The position numbers were made by a program, and so were the translations under genes. Source: Ammopiptanthus mongolicus (taxonomy: Eukaryota > Streptophyta > Magnoliopsida > Fabales > Fabaceae). From it: a DNA stretch of 64,000 nucleotides. Positions 34,614-43,752 of the stretch are shown here, in pieces (positions within the stretch are counted from its first letter, which is position 1; the number at the start of each line of letters is the position of its first letter). The DNA lies in NCBI GenBank assembly GCA_039655645.1, contig CM077345.1, positions 24,381,385-24,445,384 on the forward strand, in the 5' to 3' direction. Under the pieces are notes generated by a model. It did no database searches and had not been told where the DNA came from. It was given only the letters and a program-made list of their open reading frames with translations.

Positions 34614-35138
34614 AACATTCAAATAATAAAGTTGCATTAAAGAATAGATACTGGAGTTTCTTCATCAACTGACTTCCAATGGCTTTGTAATTGTATGTGG
34701 TAAAAGTCACTTAAAAACTTCCACTTCCAGAAACAAAACTAAAAGCAACAGCAACATGATGTTACCATGACCATAAAATTGTTTATGTTCAAGATGTAAA
34801 GGACAACAAACAATTTCTTTGCAGAGCATATTAAAAACCACAAAATTGTTCGTGCATATTTGGAACGCGGTTTGGAGCCCATGGTAGTACGTTGGGAGGT
34901 TTTAAACGCAATTTTGGAAATTTTATTGATGTTTGGTGCTCTCATTGTAAACTGAATTTGGAGTGCAAACCTCAGTTATATTCAAAGCATAAATTTGATG
35001 CTTTTAGGTTTGTGAAACTCTCGCTTGAATGTCAATATCATTAAAACAAAAACTTAACATAGCAAGCTCGTAACCAAATAGATAAATAAAGAAATATTAG
35101 ATCCAATAGCTCTTGAACTTTTCTTTTCCCTTTATTAG
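34614..35138. other. Intergenic DNA
   Basis: No supported gene or bounded repeat. Confidence 0.4.
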
Positions 35139-35446
35139 AATAAGTGGGTCTAACTCCACTCTAAAAACTAGCTCATAGAGGGAAGTTTGTCTAAGTATTA
35201 TAAATGACTCTTTGTTCATATTTCCAACCAATGTGAGACTTTTTTATTCTCCAACACGCCCCCTCAAATCCAATTGATTTAAATTTTTTTTATGAAGTCA
35301 ATGGCCCAATGTGCTTTGATACCATATTAGAATAAGTGGGTCTAACTTCACTCTAAAAGCTAGTTCATAGAGGGAGGTTTGTCCAAGTATTATAAACTCT
35401 TTGCTCATATTTTCAACCAATGTGGAACTTCTTTATTCTTCAACAC
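35139..35446. repeat. Two direct copies of a ~120-bp promoter-like repeat
   Basis: Copies at about 35139-35262 and 35327-35446, spaced about 188 bp, share 'agaataagtgggtctaac', 'gtttgtc.aagtattataa' and 'ttttcaaccaatgtg'. A 'ccaatgtg' box followed by pyrimidine-rich 'ttattct' is a common repeat motif in plants, often near retroelement starts. They lie directly before the LINE fragment. Confidence 0.7.
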
Positions 35447-35529
35447 CCCCTCTGCTTTCCTAAGAGTATCAAATAGAATTCTGTCACATAATTTGTAGTA
35501 TATTGTTAACAAATACAACATTATTGAAT

Positions 35530-37034
35530 CACATGCTTTTAATCTAGCAATGTTAGGGAAACAAGGTTGGAAATTTATTCCCAACCCAGGCACTATTGTT
35601 TCAAGAGTCTTCCGTGCAAAATATTATCCAAGAGGGGACTTTTTAGGGGTTACCATTGGTCATAACCCTAGTTAGATTTGACGTAATATCTGGACTTCCT
35701 GGATTTTGCTTGAGAAAGGCTATCGCTGGAAAGTGGGTGATGGTGCTCTAATTGATATTTGGAATACTCCTTGGCTAAGATGCATAGATGATCCAATAAT
35801 TCGGTCATTCCTTTTTCGTAATGTTCATTTATGCAAAGTAAATTCTCTTATTAATTTTGAAACTGGGGAATGGAATGCACATTTCATTCAAAGTATTTTT
35901 GGTCCTAGAGATGCTTTGGAAGTCTTAAAAATTCCTCTGCTGAATTTGCAAACTCAAGATTCCATCATTTGGCCCTTTGATAAAAAGGGTCAATACACGG
36001 TTCGTAGTGCTTATCGTGTTTGCGTGGAGCATTTGGTGGATAGGGAAGATATGAAGAGTCAGGGGAATTGGAATGCTATTTGGTCTCTAAAGGTGCCACC
36101 AAAGGTTAGAACTTTTCTTTGGAGGCTATGTAGAAATTGTTTACCACTTCGCACATGTTTACAAACTAGAGGTGTGGACTGTTCCAGTTTATGTGTTTGT
36201 TGCAACAATGTACCTAAGACAAGTTGGCATGCCTTTCTTGAATGTGCGGTTAGTAAAGGTTGCTGGAGAAGGAATTTATTGTGGTCTAGGTCTATTATTG
36301 AGAACAAGATGAGGGAGAGTGGTAACTTTGCTGAGCTATTTTTTAAGTTGTGCAATGTTTTTAATTTTGAGCGACTAGCTAGCTTTGGTATGACTCTTTG
36401 GAGTTTGTGGAAGAAAAGAAATATACAACTTTGGGAGGGTGTAGCTAAAACCTCTACCCAAGTTCTCAAAAGAGCTATTGAAGTTCTAAAAGCTTGGTCC
36501 CATGCTAGAAGGCAAGTTCTGGAACCTACCACTAACACAAGCTCGACGGTTTTCACTTCTTGGGAGGCACCACCTATAGGTTTCCTGAAGTGTAACTTGG
36601 ATGTGGCTATTTTTAGAGAACAGAACAGTGTGGGCGTTGGCATGTGTCTACAAGATGCAGCGGGGACTTTCCTTCAAGCTAGAACTGATTGGATGAGAGC
36701 CTCAATGAGTGCAGTGGAGGGTGAAGCTTGGAGCCTTCTTCAAGCACTAAAATGGGTTGTGGATTCTCAACTTTCTGCTGTGATTTTTGAGATGGATTGC
36801 AAACAAGTGATAGATGATATTTACAATATTAAAACTGATACATCTAAATATGGTTGCCTCTTGCATGAGTGTTTAACCATTTTATCTTTACAAAACAATT
36901 ACAAAGTTTTGTTTACTAGCCGACAAGCAAATGGTAACGCCCATGCTGTAGCGAAGGTTTTTATCTCAAGTCAATGCATTATTAGTTGTAACTCCCCAAA
37001 ATGTCATATAGACATGAGTAAATGTCTATTTTAA
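35530..37034 (+). pseudogene. 5'-truncated LINE ORF2 tail: zf-RVT and RNase H
   Basis: One frame carries the C-terminal third of a plant LINE polyprotein. 'NLAMLGKQGWKFI' (about 35540-35580) is the conserved end of the RT thumb region. Two stops (TAG and TGA, about 35673-35681) follow; then 'KGYRWKVGDGALIDIW' leads into an intact 442-codon stretch. The zf-RVT domain is about 35960-36290 ('VPPKVRTFLWRLCRN', 'CVCC', 'HAFLEC'). The RNase H is about 36580-36950 ('LKCNLDVAIF', 'EGEAWSLLQALKW', 'VIFEMDCKQVIDDI', 'RQANGNAHAVAK'), with the usual second Asp of 'NxxAD' replaced by Val/Ala. Endonuclease and RT catalytic parts are missing, so it is a dead 5'-truncated copy. Confidence 0.88.
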
Positions 37035-37980
37035 AACTGAAAAGAATTTAGTAATTTAAACCACAAATACTGTAAGCACCTATATTTTACAAACTAACAA
37101 AAGTAACTTTTAAACTGAAGAATTGCCTAGCCTGCACTTGTTGAACAATATTCGAATATTGGGAGTCAATAGGCTCAAAGGTTTTAACAAGCCCAATATC
37201 AAACGGATAATGGCCGAAATCTTCTATTATTGGATGTAATAAGATCCTTCGGTCTCTTTCTTACGTCTCTCTTACTACCCTTTCCACATATGTAATTATT
37301 GGACAAGAGTCCTCTAAAATAAACAACAATGTAAAATGAAACAGTAAGAATATATTTATTAATTAAAATGGGTTGAAGTGTTAATATATTTTAATTAATG
37401 AAGGTAGATGCATCCTTATTTTTTTACTTTACACTTTTACGCACTTTATCCTTAATTATTTAAGCTCTGCAATTTGGTAAGTCTAATAAGCTAGCTTATA
37501 ACTTATTTGACTAGTTTGTAAGTTTGTTTGAATGAAATAAAGATGTTTGATAAACAAACTATCTCATTAGCTTATAGTTTTTCTTCATAAGCTATTTTAT
37601 TTAGCTTATGACTTATAGCTTATTGACTTTTCTCTCATTTTTACCCTCATTCATTTAACGAAATTCTCACTTTACTATGATTTACAATAAGCATGTTCTT
37701 TTATATCATTTTACATTTGTAACTTAGTTCAACAGCTAATTTTATCAAACACTTCAAATTTAATCAACTAACTTTTTAACTATTAATTATAAACTAGTTT
37801 ATCAACCATTTTTATGGAACAAAACCTTATTCATATATGTCATTTTGATTGTTCACGCACTCCCACGTGAAAGGTCATAATTATAAGAATTTTTTCCAAC
37901 AAAAAAGAATGCTTGAAATTCAGGTTGATATAACTAGTGACCACAATCTCCTACTGACACTAGGATGTGGATAGATATAA
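37035..37980. other. Intergenic AT-rich DNA, possible MITE remnant
   Basis: Around 37450-37830, 'agctagcttataacttattt', 'gcttatagtttttc' and 'aactagtttatcaacc' recur in both orientations, as in AT-rich plant MITEs, but I could not fix ends or a TSD. No gene. Confidence 0.4.
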
Positions 37981-37990
37981 CTGATGCATA

Positions 37991-39225
37991 TAGTGATGAC
38001 AAAATGAGTTGAGATCGACGAATCAACCCGTTTAACCTATCTATTTTGATGAGTTGGGTTGGGGTTATTAACCCACTAACCCGTTTTGACCAATCCTGTT
38101 TAACCCATCAAGACGACGGGTCAGAGGCGGGTTGATCTGCCAACACGTCTATTTTATAAATGTTATATATTTAAATCATTTTTTAAATTTTTATTTTAAA
38201 TTTTAGCGGGTCAGAGTGGGGGTGGGCATGGGTACGGGTCGACCCGCGAACCCGGTGTACCCAATCCAACCCAACCCACAAATACTGGGTTGGTTCGGGT
38301 CATTGGGTTGGGTTGGTTTCTAAATAAGTAGACCCATAGCTTATGGGTTAGGTGCTGGGTTCAAAGATTGTAAACCCACTCAACCCAACCCAACCCACAT
38401 ATTGAGAGGAATATTATAAGCCCAACTACTGAAGTGTGGAGTGACTCTTCTATCTTGTATTTTATGACTCTTCTTTAGTACTCAGCCGCCTAAATTGGAG
38501 TGACCATTTTTTGGTTACATGAGCAGAAATAGTTTGAAGACATGCAGAAATAGCTTGAAGACATAGTCAGTGAAATTGTTTAGGAATTGTTTGAAGAGAT
38601 TATTATTTTTTTGATTTCACTTGTTTGTTTAATTTTGATGGATATTGTACTCCAAATTGAAGTTGTATGCTTCATTTTGTTTTTGGAAGTTCAAATTAAT
38701 GCATTGGTAGTATTTTTGTTCCCTATTTTTCCCCATTATTTGATTTTGATAAAAACAAAATAATTTACTACCAAATCCGGTCACCCGACCCAAACCAACC
38801 CGTATGAGGATGGGTTGGGTTGGTTTGGGTTACATGAAAATTTTCGAAGAAACCGATCCAACCCAACCCATATTTATTTGATTGGGTTGGGTCTTTAAAT
38901 GCACCAAAACCCACCCAACCCAACCCATGCCCACCCCTAGGTCAGAGGCGGGTCGGGTTGACCGCCCACCCGCTATCTCATTTCGATTTTTATGCCTATT
39001 TTTTCATTCTTTATAATTGTTTTAAAATATTTTTATTATTTTTTAGCGAGTCAACCCGCCAACTCATTTTCTAGTTTCTTATTTTTAACGGGCTTGCCAA
39101 CCCATCACTAAGTGGAGTGGGTTAGGAGGTTCAACCCACTTTATCGAAGTGGGTCAACCTGTCCCATCCCATTTTTAACAGGCTTATGACGGGTCGGGAC
39201 GGGGTGGCCCGTTTTGCCACTCCTA
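37991..39225. mobile_element. hAT-like outer element carrying a nested hAT MITE
   Basis: Ends tagtgatgacaaaatgag and the reverse complement of 'cccgttttgccactccta' are imperfect TIRs (about 12 of 18). Both arms carry GGGTTGACC/AACCCG-rich sequence. The adjoining flanks contain a 10-bp direct repeat tagatataac (37972-37981 and 39234-39243) slightly outside these ends, so the exact borders are unsure. The inner 723-bp element at 38217-38939 interrupts it. Confidence 0.5.
38217..38939. mobile_element. Nested hAT element with perfect 8-bp TSD
   Basis: The left end tgggggtgggcatgggt and the right end accc...atgcccacccccta-type sequence are inverted with one mismatch over 17 bp. The duplication ggtcagag is perfect (38209-38216 and 38940-38947). 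Both arms consist of GGGTTGG/CCAACCC-rich subterminal repeats, with an AT-rich core (38400-38760). No transposase. Confidence 0.83.
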
Positions 39226-39366
39226 GGTACAAGTAGATATAACCATAAATCACATAATGTGAGATTCTAACGTGTTCTCTGAAGAAGAAAAAAAGATTTC
39301 TTTTACTCTATATTATTATTATTAGACTAAGGAAATAGTTGAGAGAAGGAGAATACTTAAACTCTC

Positions 39367-39990
39367 TTACAAACTTACTTGAATTGATTTCTTGACTTTA
39401 ATCTGGCCTTCTTTATTTGGAACACAGTGGGCTTCTTCTAATTGCTCTTCATCTTCTTTCCCATCAACAAGATGAACATTTTCTTTATTGGTGGGACAAC
39501 TCCAACATTCACTAATATAATGATCATATTTGAAACGATTATAACATTCACTTTTTAAATTCAACATATATACCTTCTGTCCTTCTTTCTCCTTCTCAAT
39601 CTTTTGAATAACATACTTTTTCTCTTTGTTTTTCAAAGAGAATATTGCTTGGAGAATTTCCCAAGCTTCTTTCGCCTTTGTTGCACAAGTCACTTTCTCA
39701 AATAACCCATCATCCAAGGCTCCATGAATAATAGTATAATACCAAGATCAAGTTGATCCAATTTACGAATTGTTCGCAAATTGTTTCTTTGAGCTTGACT
39801 CAAAGCTTCTTCGTTCTAGAGTTCAACATACCATGGGAACACTCTTTAATGGAACTTTAGCTTTAACTAGTTGTGACCCATCCTTAATAATCTCACATGC
39901 CTCATCAGAGTTAATATATGTCTTCATACAAATACAACAATTATCAAATTTCTCGTTTGTGAGTTTGGGAATTGGAACAATGTAAGACAT
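39367..39990 (-). pseudogene. Copia gag N-terminal fragment
   Basis: The start at 39990 (MSYIVPIPKLTNEKFDN) is the classic opening of plant copia gag (UBN2-type). It continues with stops at about 39822 and in the next 60 bases, then reopens as 'DDGLFEKVTCATKAKEAWEIL' (39717 down), also typical of the gag domain. A later 'CYNRFKYDHYISEC' (about 39550) looks like a worn zinc knuckle. The last codons (KKSIQVSL) are encoded by LTR-derived sequence, showing where the deletion joined gag to LTR. Confidence 0.7.
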
Positions 39991-40004
39991 TTTCAAAAAA
40001 TGAA

Positions 40005-40020
40005 CCTAGCTCTGATACCA
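40005..40020 (-). promoter_or_regulatory. Copia primer-binding site (initiator Met tRNA)
   Basis: The minus strand reads tggtatcagagctagg, the standard plant copia PBS complementary to initiator methionine tRNA. It lies between the LTR and the gag start. Confidence 0.85.
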
Positions 40021-40316
40021 CTTTGAAAGAAATAGTGGAGAGGATATGGAGAGAAGGACAACACTCAAACTCTCTTACAAACTCACTTGAATTGATTTCT
40101 TAGCTTTATTTTTGCCTTCACTTGGATTTCTTGCAAATGTACAAGTACATGAGTATTTATAGATGCTCCACGCACCTTGTGATGCATGTGATACAATGAA
40201 CTTAAATACATGCTTTGAAACTAAAATTCCTAGAAACTATGAGTTCTTGAATTAAGAGATACATGTATAGGTAAAATACTACGAATCTAAAAATACATGA
40301 ACACTAATTAATCAAA

Positions 40317-40891
40317 GCTAAAGGCCCATTTAGTCCCTAACAATGTTTGAGGTACCACTTTTTGTCACCGAGAAAAAAACTCATTGAATAGTCTCTGATA
40401 ATGACAAAAGAGGGATAAGTCAGTTCCTCCGTTTGTCTCCCTCCTAAACGTAGTCTTAGAGTGTTGATGTATATCATCAATGTACCCAGGTTCCTATTAA
40501 ACTCGTCCATATGACTTTTGTTGGTGCATGTGGTGTGGTGCATTAGTGCATGTGGTGTGTTGTTTGTAACATATAGAGACTAATTAGTCTCACGATAGAA
40601 ATTGTCTATGACTAAATTGGATTACTTAAATAATGGTTGGGGACTTTATTGGGCCAATGTATAATTACTCTCATGGTCAAATATTATGCGCATGCAAGGA
40701 GTATTACCTCGGCACCTGACATACTAACGATACACAGCAGCACTCTAATGACATGTTTATGATGGAGACAAATGGAGGGACTAAAATGACCCTCTTTTGT
40801 CATGCTCGATAATTATTCAGTAAGTTTTTTTTTCTCGGAGATAGAAAATGATATCTCAAAAATTGTGAGAGGCCTAAATGGACCTTTAGTC
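40317..40891. mobile_element. MULE-like MITE related to the one at 3970-4878
   Basis: Inverted ends gctaaaggcccatttagtc and the reverse complement of 'aaatggacctttagtc', with TIRs of about 130 bp. The flanks ttaatcaaa and ttagttaaa form a 9-bp TSD matching at 7 of 9. The end sequence (gactaaagg type) and internal 'aatgacaaaaga' are shared with the inner element at 3970-4878. Confidence 0.65.
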
Positions 40892-40898
40892 TTAGTTA

Positions 40899-41029
40899 AA
40901 AGCATCGATTAAGTTTAAATTTCCAACATTAGATGTATGTCACATCTAGCATGTATATTATTAGTGTCAAAGCATCGATTAAGTTTAAATTTTCAACATT
41001 TATGTCACTTCAAGCATGTATATTATTAG
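40899..41029. repeat. Direct tandem duplication, ~65-bp unit
   Basis: Two units (40899-40968 and 40969-41029) share 'aagcatcgattaagtttaaat' and 'gcatgtatattattag'. It starts at the right-hand TSD of the MULE at 40317-40891. Confidence 0.85.
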
Positions 41030-41051
41030 CATCTCTCACTTTAATTAAATT

Positions 41052-41392
41052 TAGGCAAATAAGTTGATTGATCCTATACATTTTTTTTTTACTTTTCACA
41101 TCGGTCCTATAAGTTTTATTTTCTTTTAAATTAGTCTTGCACGTTATGTTATATTTTCACGTTAGTCCTTTCCATCAATGTCGACCTTATGGCGTCAGAT
41201 CAAAAATCACGTGTCAGACAAACATCATAGCCACTTCAGATCAAATCTGACGACGTTAGGTCAAAATTGACGGAAAAGACTAACATAAAAATAGAACATA
41301 ACGTGTAAGATCAATTTGAAAAAAGTAAAATTTATAAGATCGATCTGAAAAGTAAATAAAAACCCATCAACCTATTTTGGCTTACACCAATT
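41052..41392. mobile_element. Terminal-inverted-repeat element, type unclear
   Basis: Left 'aggcaaataagttgattgatc' and right 'catcaacctattttggctt' are imperfect inverted ends. Further inward, 'cacgttatgttatattttcacgttagtc' has its counterpart 'gactaacataaaaatagaacataacgtg'. No clear TSD. No coding sequence. Confidence 0.55.
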
Positions 41393-42340
41393 GTGGCACA
41401 CCTTCCATAATAAACCACCAAGCACACATGCAACCAAGGAATGTGGTCATTCTGTCTTTTTGCTTTGACGTTACAAGCTCGTACCTTTACAAGAGACCTC
41501 TGTGCACTAAGTTGCAGGTTTGCATGTGAAACTGATGCCTTCACTGCCAACCAAGACATTGGATCCCTAATAGGCCCCTCCGTCCATCCCCTAAACCGTT
41601 CCCACTCACCATTCACTAAAATACAAAACCCTGTCTCAGATTGTCGAATTTGAAACGTAAGCAGAGCAGTAGTACCGCTGAATGCACATCTCACGTGAAC
41701 AGATACCCCATTTCAAATCTCAAAGGTTTAGAGATCTTCACCTTTACAGTGGTTGGAAATTCCATGCACTTGTGTTATTTGGACGGCAGATATGACATTT
41801 TATATGTTTTTTATCTTAATCTTTTACTTATTTTATATCTTCTTTATATATATATTTATTTGAAAAATACATAAAAAAATAAATAAATAAAGGGATACTG
41901 TATTGGTATTGTCCTTCTTTTGATGTTCAAGAATCATTTATCAATTCTATGGCTTACCCTCATTTTGGGTTGCGATTTATATATATGTTGGATAACTTTA
42001 CTTAATGTTAATTGGTTTTAAGATAAAATCTAATATAGAATAGAGTCACTGTTCATGTTAATTGTTTTCGAGCTTATTTGGCTTAGATTTCAATGCAAGG
42101 ACATGGAAAAAAATGTTTGCCATTATACTTCCAACCTGCTTTTAACTGAAGCTTCCTTTAATAAAAAAATACGTTGAAAAACATTTTTATTTTATGCTTT
42201 CACTCCATTCGAATCTAAACCAAATAGTTAATCGTTTATAGCCTGTTATTAAAATCTTCATGGTTTAATACCAATTAGTTTTACGATAGAAAATCTACCC
42301 CTTTATCTGACATGTCACCCTTCCAATTAAGTCCCTGAAT
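41393..42340. other. Intergenic DNA upstream of the defensin
   Basis: A minus-strand frame (41332-41694) is open for 120 codons, has no recognisable domain and runs into the terminal-repeat element. I do not call it. The rest is AT-rich. Confidence 0.4.
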
Positions 42341-42343
42341 TCT

Positions 42344-42452
42344 CTTTATAAGACGACCCCAAGAGCCACGTTTGGTTCACTCTACTCTACTACACTCATA
42401 TCATATCATACACAATAGAAGCAAGTTGGGAGTTTTAGGCTTATAGCTGGTC
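42344..42452 (+). promoter_or_regulatory. Defensin core promoter and 5' leader
   Basis: A TATA box ctttataag at about 42343-42351 lies about 100 bases before the start codon. The leader contains 'actctactctactacactcat', typical of plant transcription-start surroundings. Confidence 0.6.
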
Positions 42453-42981
42453 ATGGCGAGGAAATCACTTGGGTTCTTCTTCTTGCTCCTCATTGTCTTT
42501 GCTGCTCGTAAGATTCCATTTCTGTCTTACTCATTGTTTTTGTTATGTATATATTGGAGTGATTTTCAGATAGGAACTTTTTAATATAAGCACTCAATTC
42601 AATATGCATATATAACGGATATATATATATATATATAATGGATTAAGCTATATTGACACTTCTAATCATATATTTGACATAAGTACCTATGCTAGAATCT
42701 TCTCATCCAATAATTTTCCATGTATTTGAAGACTAGATGATATTTGGACACATTTAATATGACTTATAAGCGTTACCCTTTTGTGATGTGCATGTTAATA
42801 TTGAATGAGAGCAGAGGTGATGATGCAGACAGAGGCAAGGGTGTGCGAGTCACAGAGCCACAGGTTCAAGGGTGCATGCTTGGGTGACCACAACTGTGCG
42901 TTGGTCTGCAGGAATGAAGGTTTCTCCGGAGGCAGATGCCGAGGTTTCCGCCACCGCTGCTTTTGCACAAGGCTTTGTTGA
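42453..42981 (+). CDS. Plant defensin (gamma-thionin) precursor
   Basis: Two exons, 42453-42507 and 42815-42981, with a 307-bp GT-AG intron inside the codon after residue 18, the standard position for plant defensin genes; 73 residues. Residues 1 to about 27 are a signal peptide (MARKSLGFFFLLLIVFAA) leading to the secretory pathway. The mature part of about 46-47 residues begins near RVCESQ and has exactly eight cysteines spaced C-x10-C-x5-C-x3-C-x9-C-x6-C-x-C-x3-C, the CS-alpha-beta fold. The gamma-core GGRCRGFRHRCFC is very Arg/His-rich, so the peptide is strongly basic. The serine after the first Cys pair and the gamma-core glycine are present. Plant defensins act outside the cell, mostly against fungi; some act in metal tolerance or signalling. 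The gene is intact and stands alone among transposons. Confidence 0.93.
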
Positions 42982-43747
42982 AAGCCTTACCATAAGAGAT
43001 AGCTGTGTTGTGGAATCAGAGACAAATAAATTGTTCTCATCTCCATTTGGAAGGAGAACTAGCTAACTGATTCTTCTTATCGCTTTGAATTTGTGATAGA
43101 TTGCTGATAGATTGGCTATTCTATAGTCTCTCTGTCTTTGGTTATCTGTGTGAGTTGGAGCAAATATATACTATCATCTAATTATGATATTCTTGCTCAA
43201 TTCAAAGTTTAATAAATTTATTGAGGTCATAGTGGTCATAAATTGCTATAAATTCTGTCTCTTTACCCCTGCTGGAGTTGCTTAAACATTTCCTTAGAGC
43301 ACAATGATATGACCTTCACCTGCAAGAAGAATTATTTTGCTTTTATAAGCAACTGGTATTTATAGAAAACCGCAATAAAAAACCATGAAACATTGGAACG
43401 AAGAGTTGCTTAAATCAATATAAAGTAAAAAGTGGTAATGTGACATAATGAGATTCATAAAAGGATGAGTTAAGCAACTCTAATAAATTATATCATTGGA
43501 GATGTTCCAAGCATGCAATTGGACTAATCTGGCCACATTAATGCACTTCCTTGCTTTATTAATCACATTTGATGCGGAACAATGCTGCTTAATTTAATTA
43601 CATTACAAAGCTGCATTACAACTATAGAGATGATTCACTTCAGTTTAAGTTTCTCAAACAAAATGTACGGAGCACCAATGCTTAGCAGTTTAATAACAAG
43701 TAACTCGTTTAAACTAAGACTTGAGTCGAGTCTTATTGACTGACATC
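42982..43747. other. Defensin 3' region and intergenic spacer
   Basis: AT-rich sequence with AATAAA-type signals (for example near 43026 and 43212). No other gene is supported. Confidence 0.45.
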
Positions 43748-43752
43748 GGTAA

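Larger units (their letters stand above)
39333..40314 (-). mobile_element. Collapsed Ty1/copia element
   Basis: On the minus strand: LTR (about 40314-40023), primer-binding site, gag start, then directly about 60 bp that repeat the end of that same LTR (39333-39398, 'cttacaaact.acttgaattgatttctt'). Everything between early gag and the tail of the 3' LTR is missing. It is therefore an internal deletion product rather than an intact element. Its right end touches the MULE TSD at 40308-40316. Confidence 0.6.

Noticed and set aside
36059..36643. 194-codon minus-strand frame
   Set aside because: Opposite-strand shadow of the LINE zf-RVT/RNase H region.
38270..38930. Interstitial telomere repeat
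   Set aside because: The GGGTTGG runs are not TTTAGGG units and lie within hAT terminal repeats with a TSD.
41332..41694. 120-codon minus-strand frame upstream of the defensin
   Set aside because: No domain, overlaps a terminal-repeat element, and poor start context.
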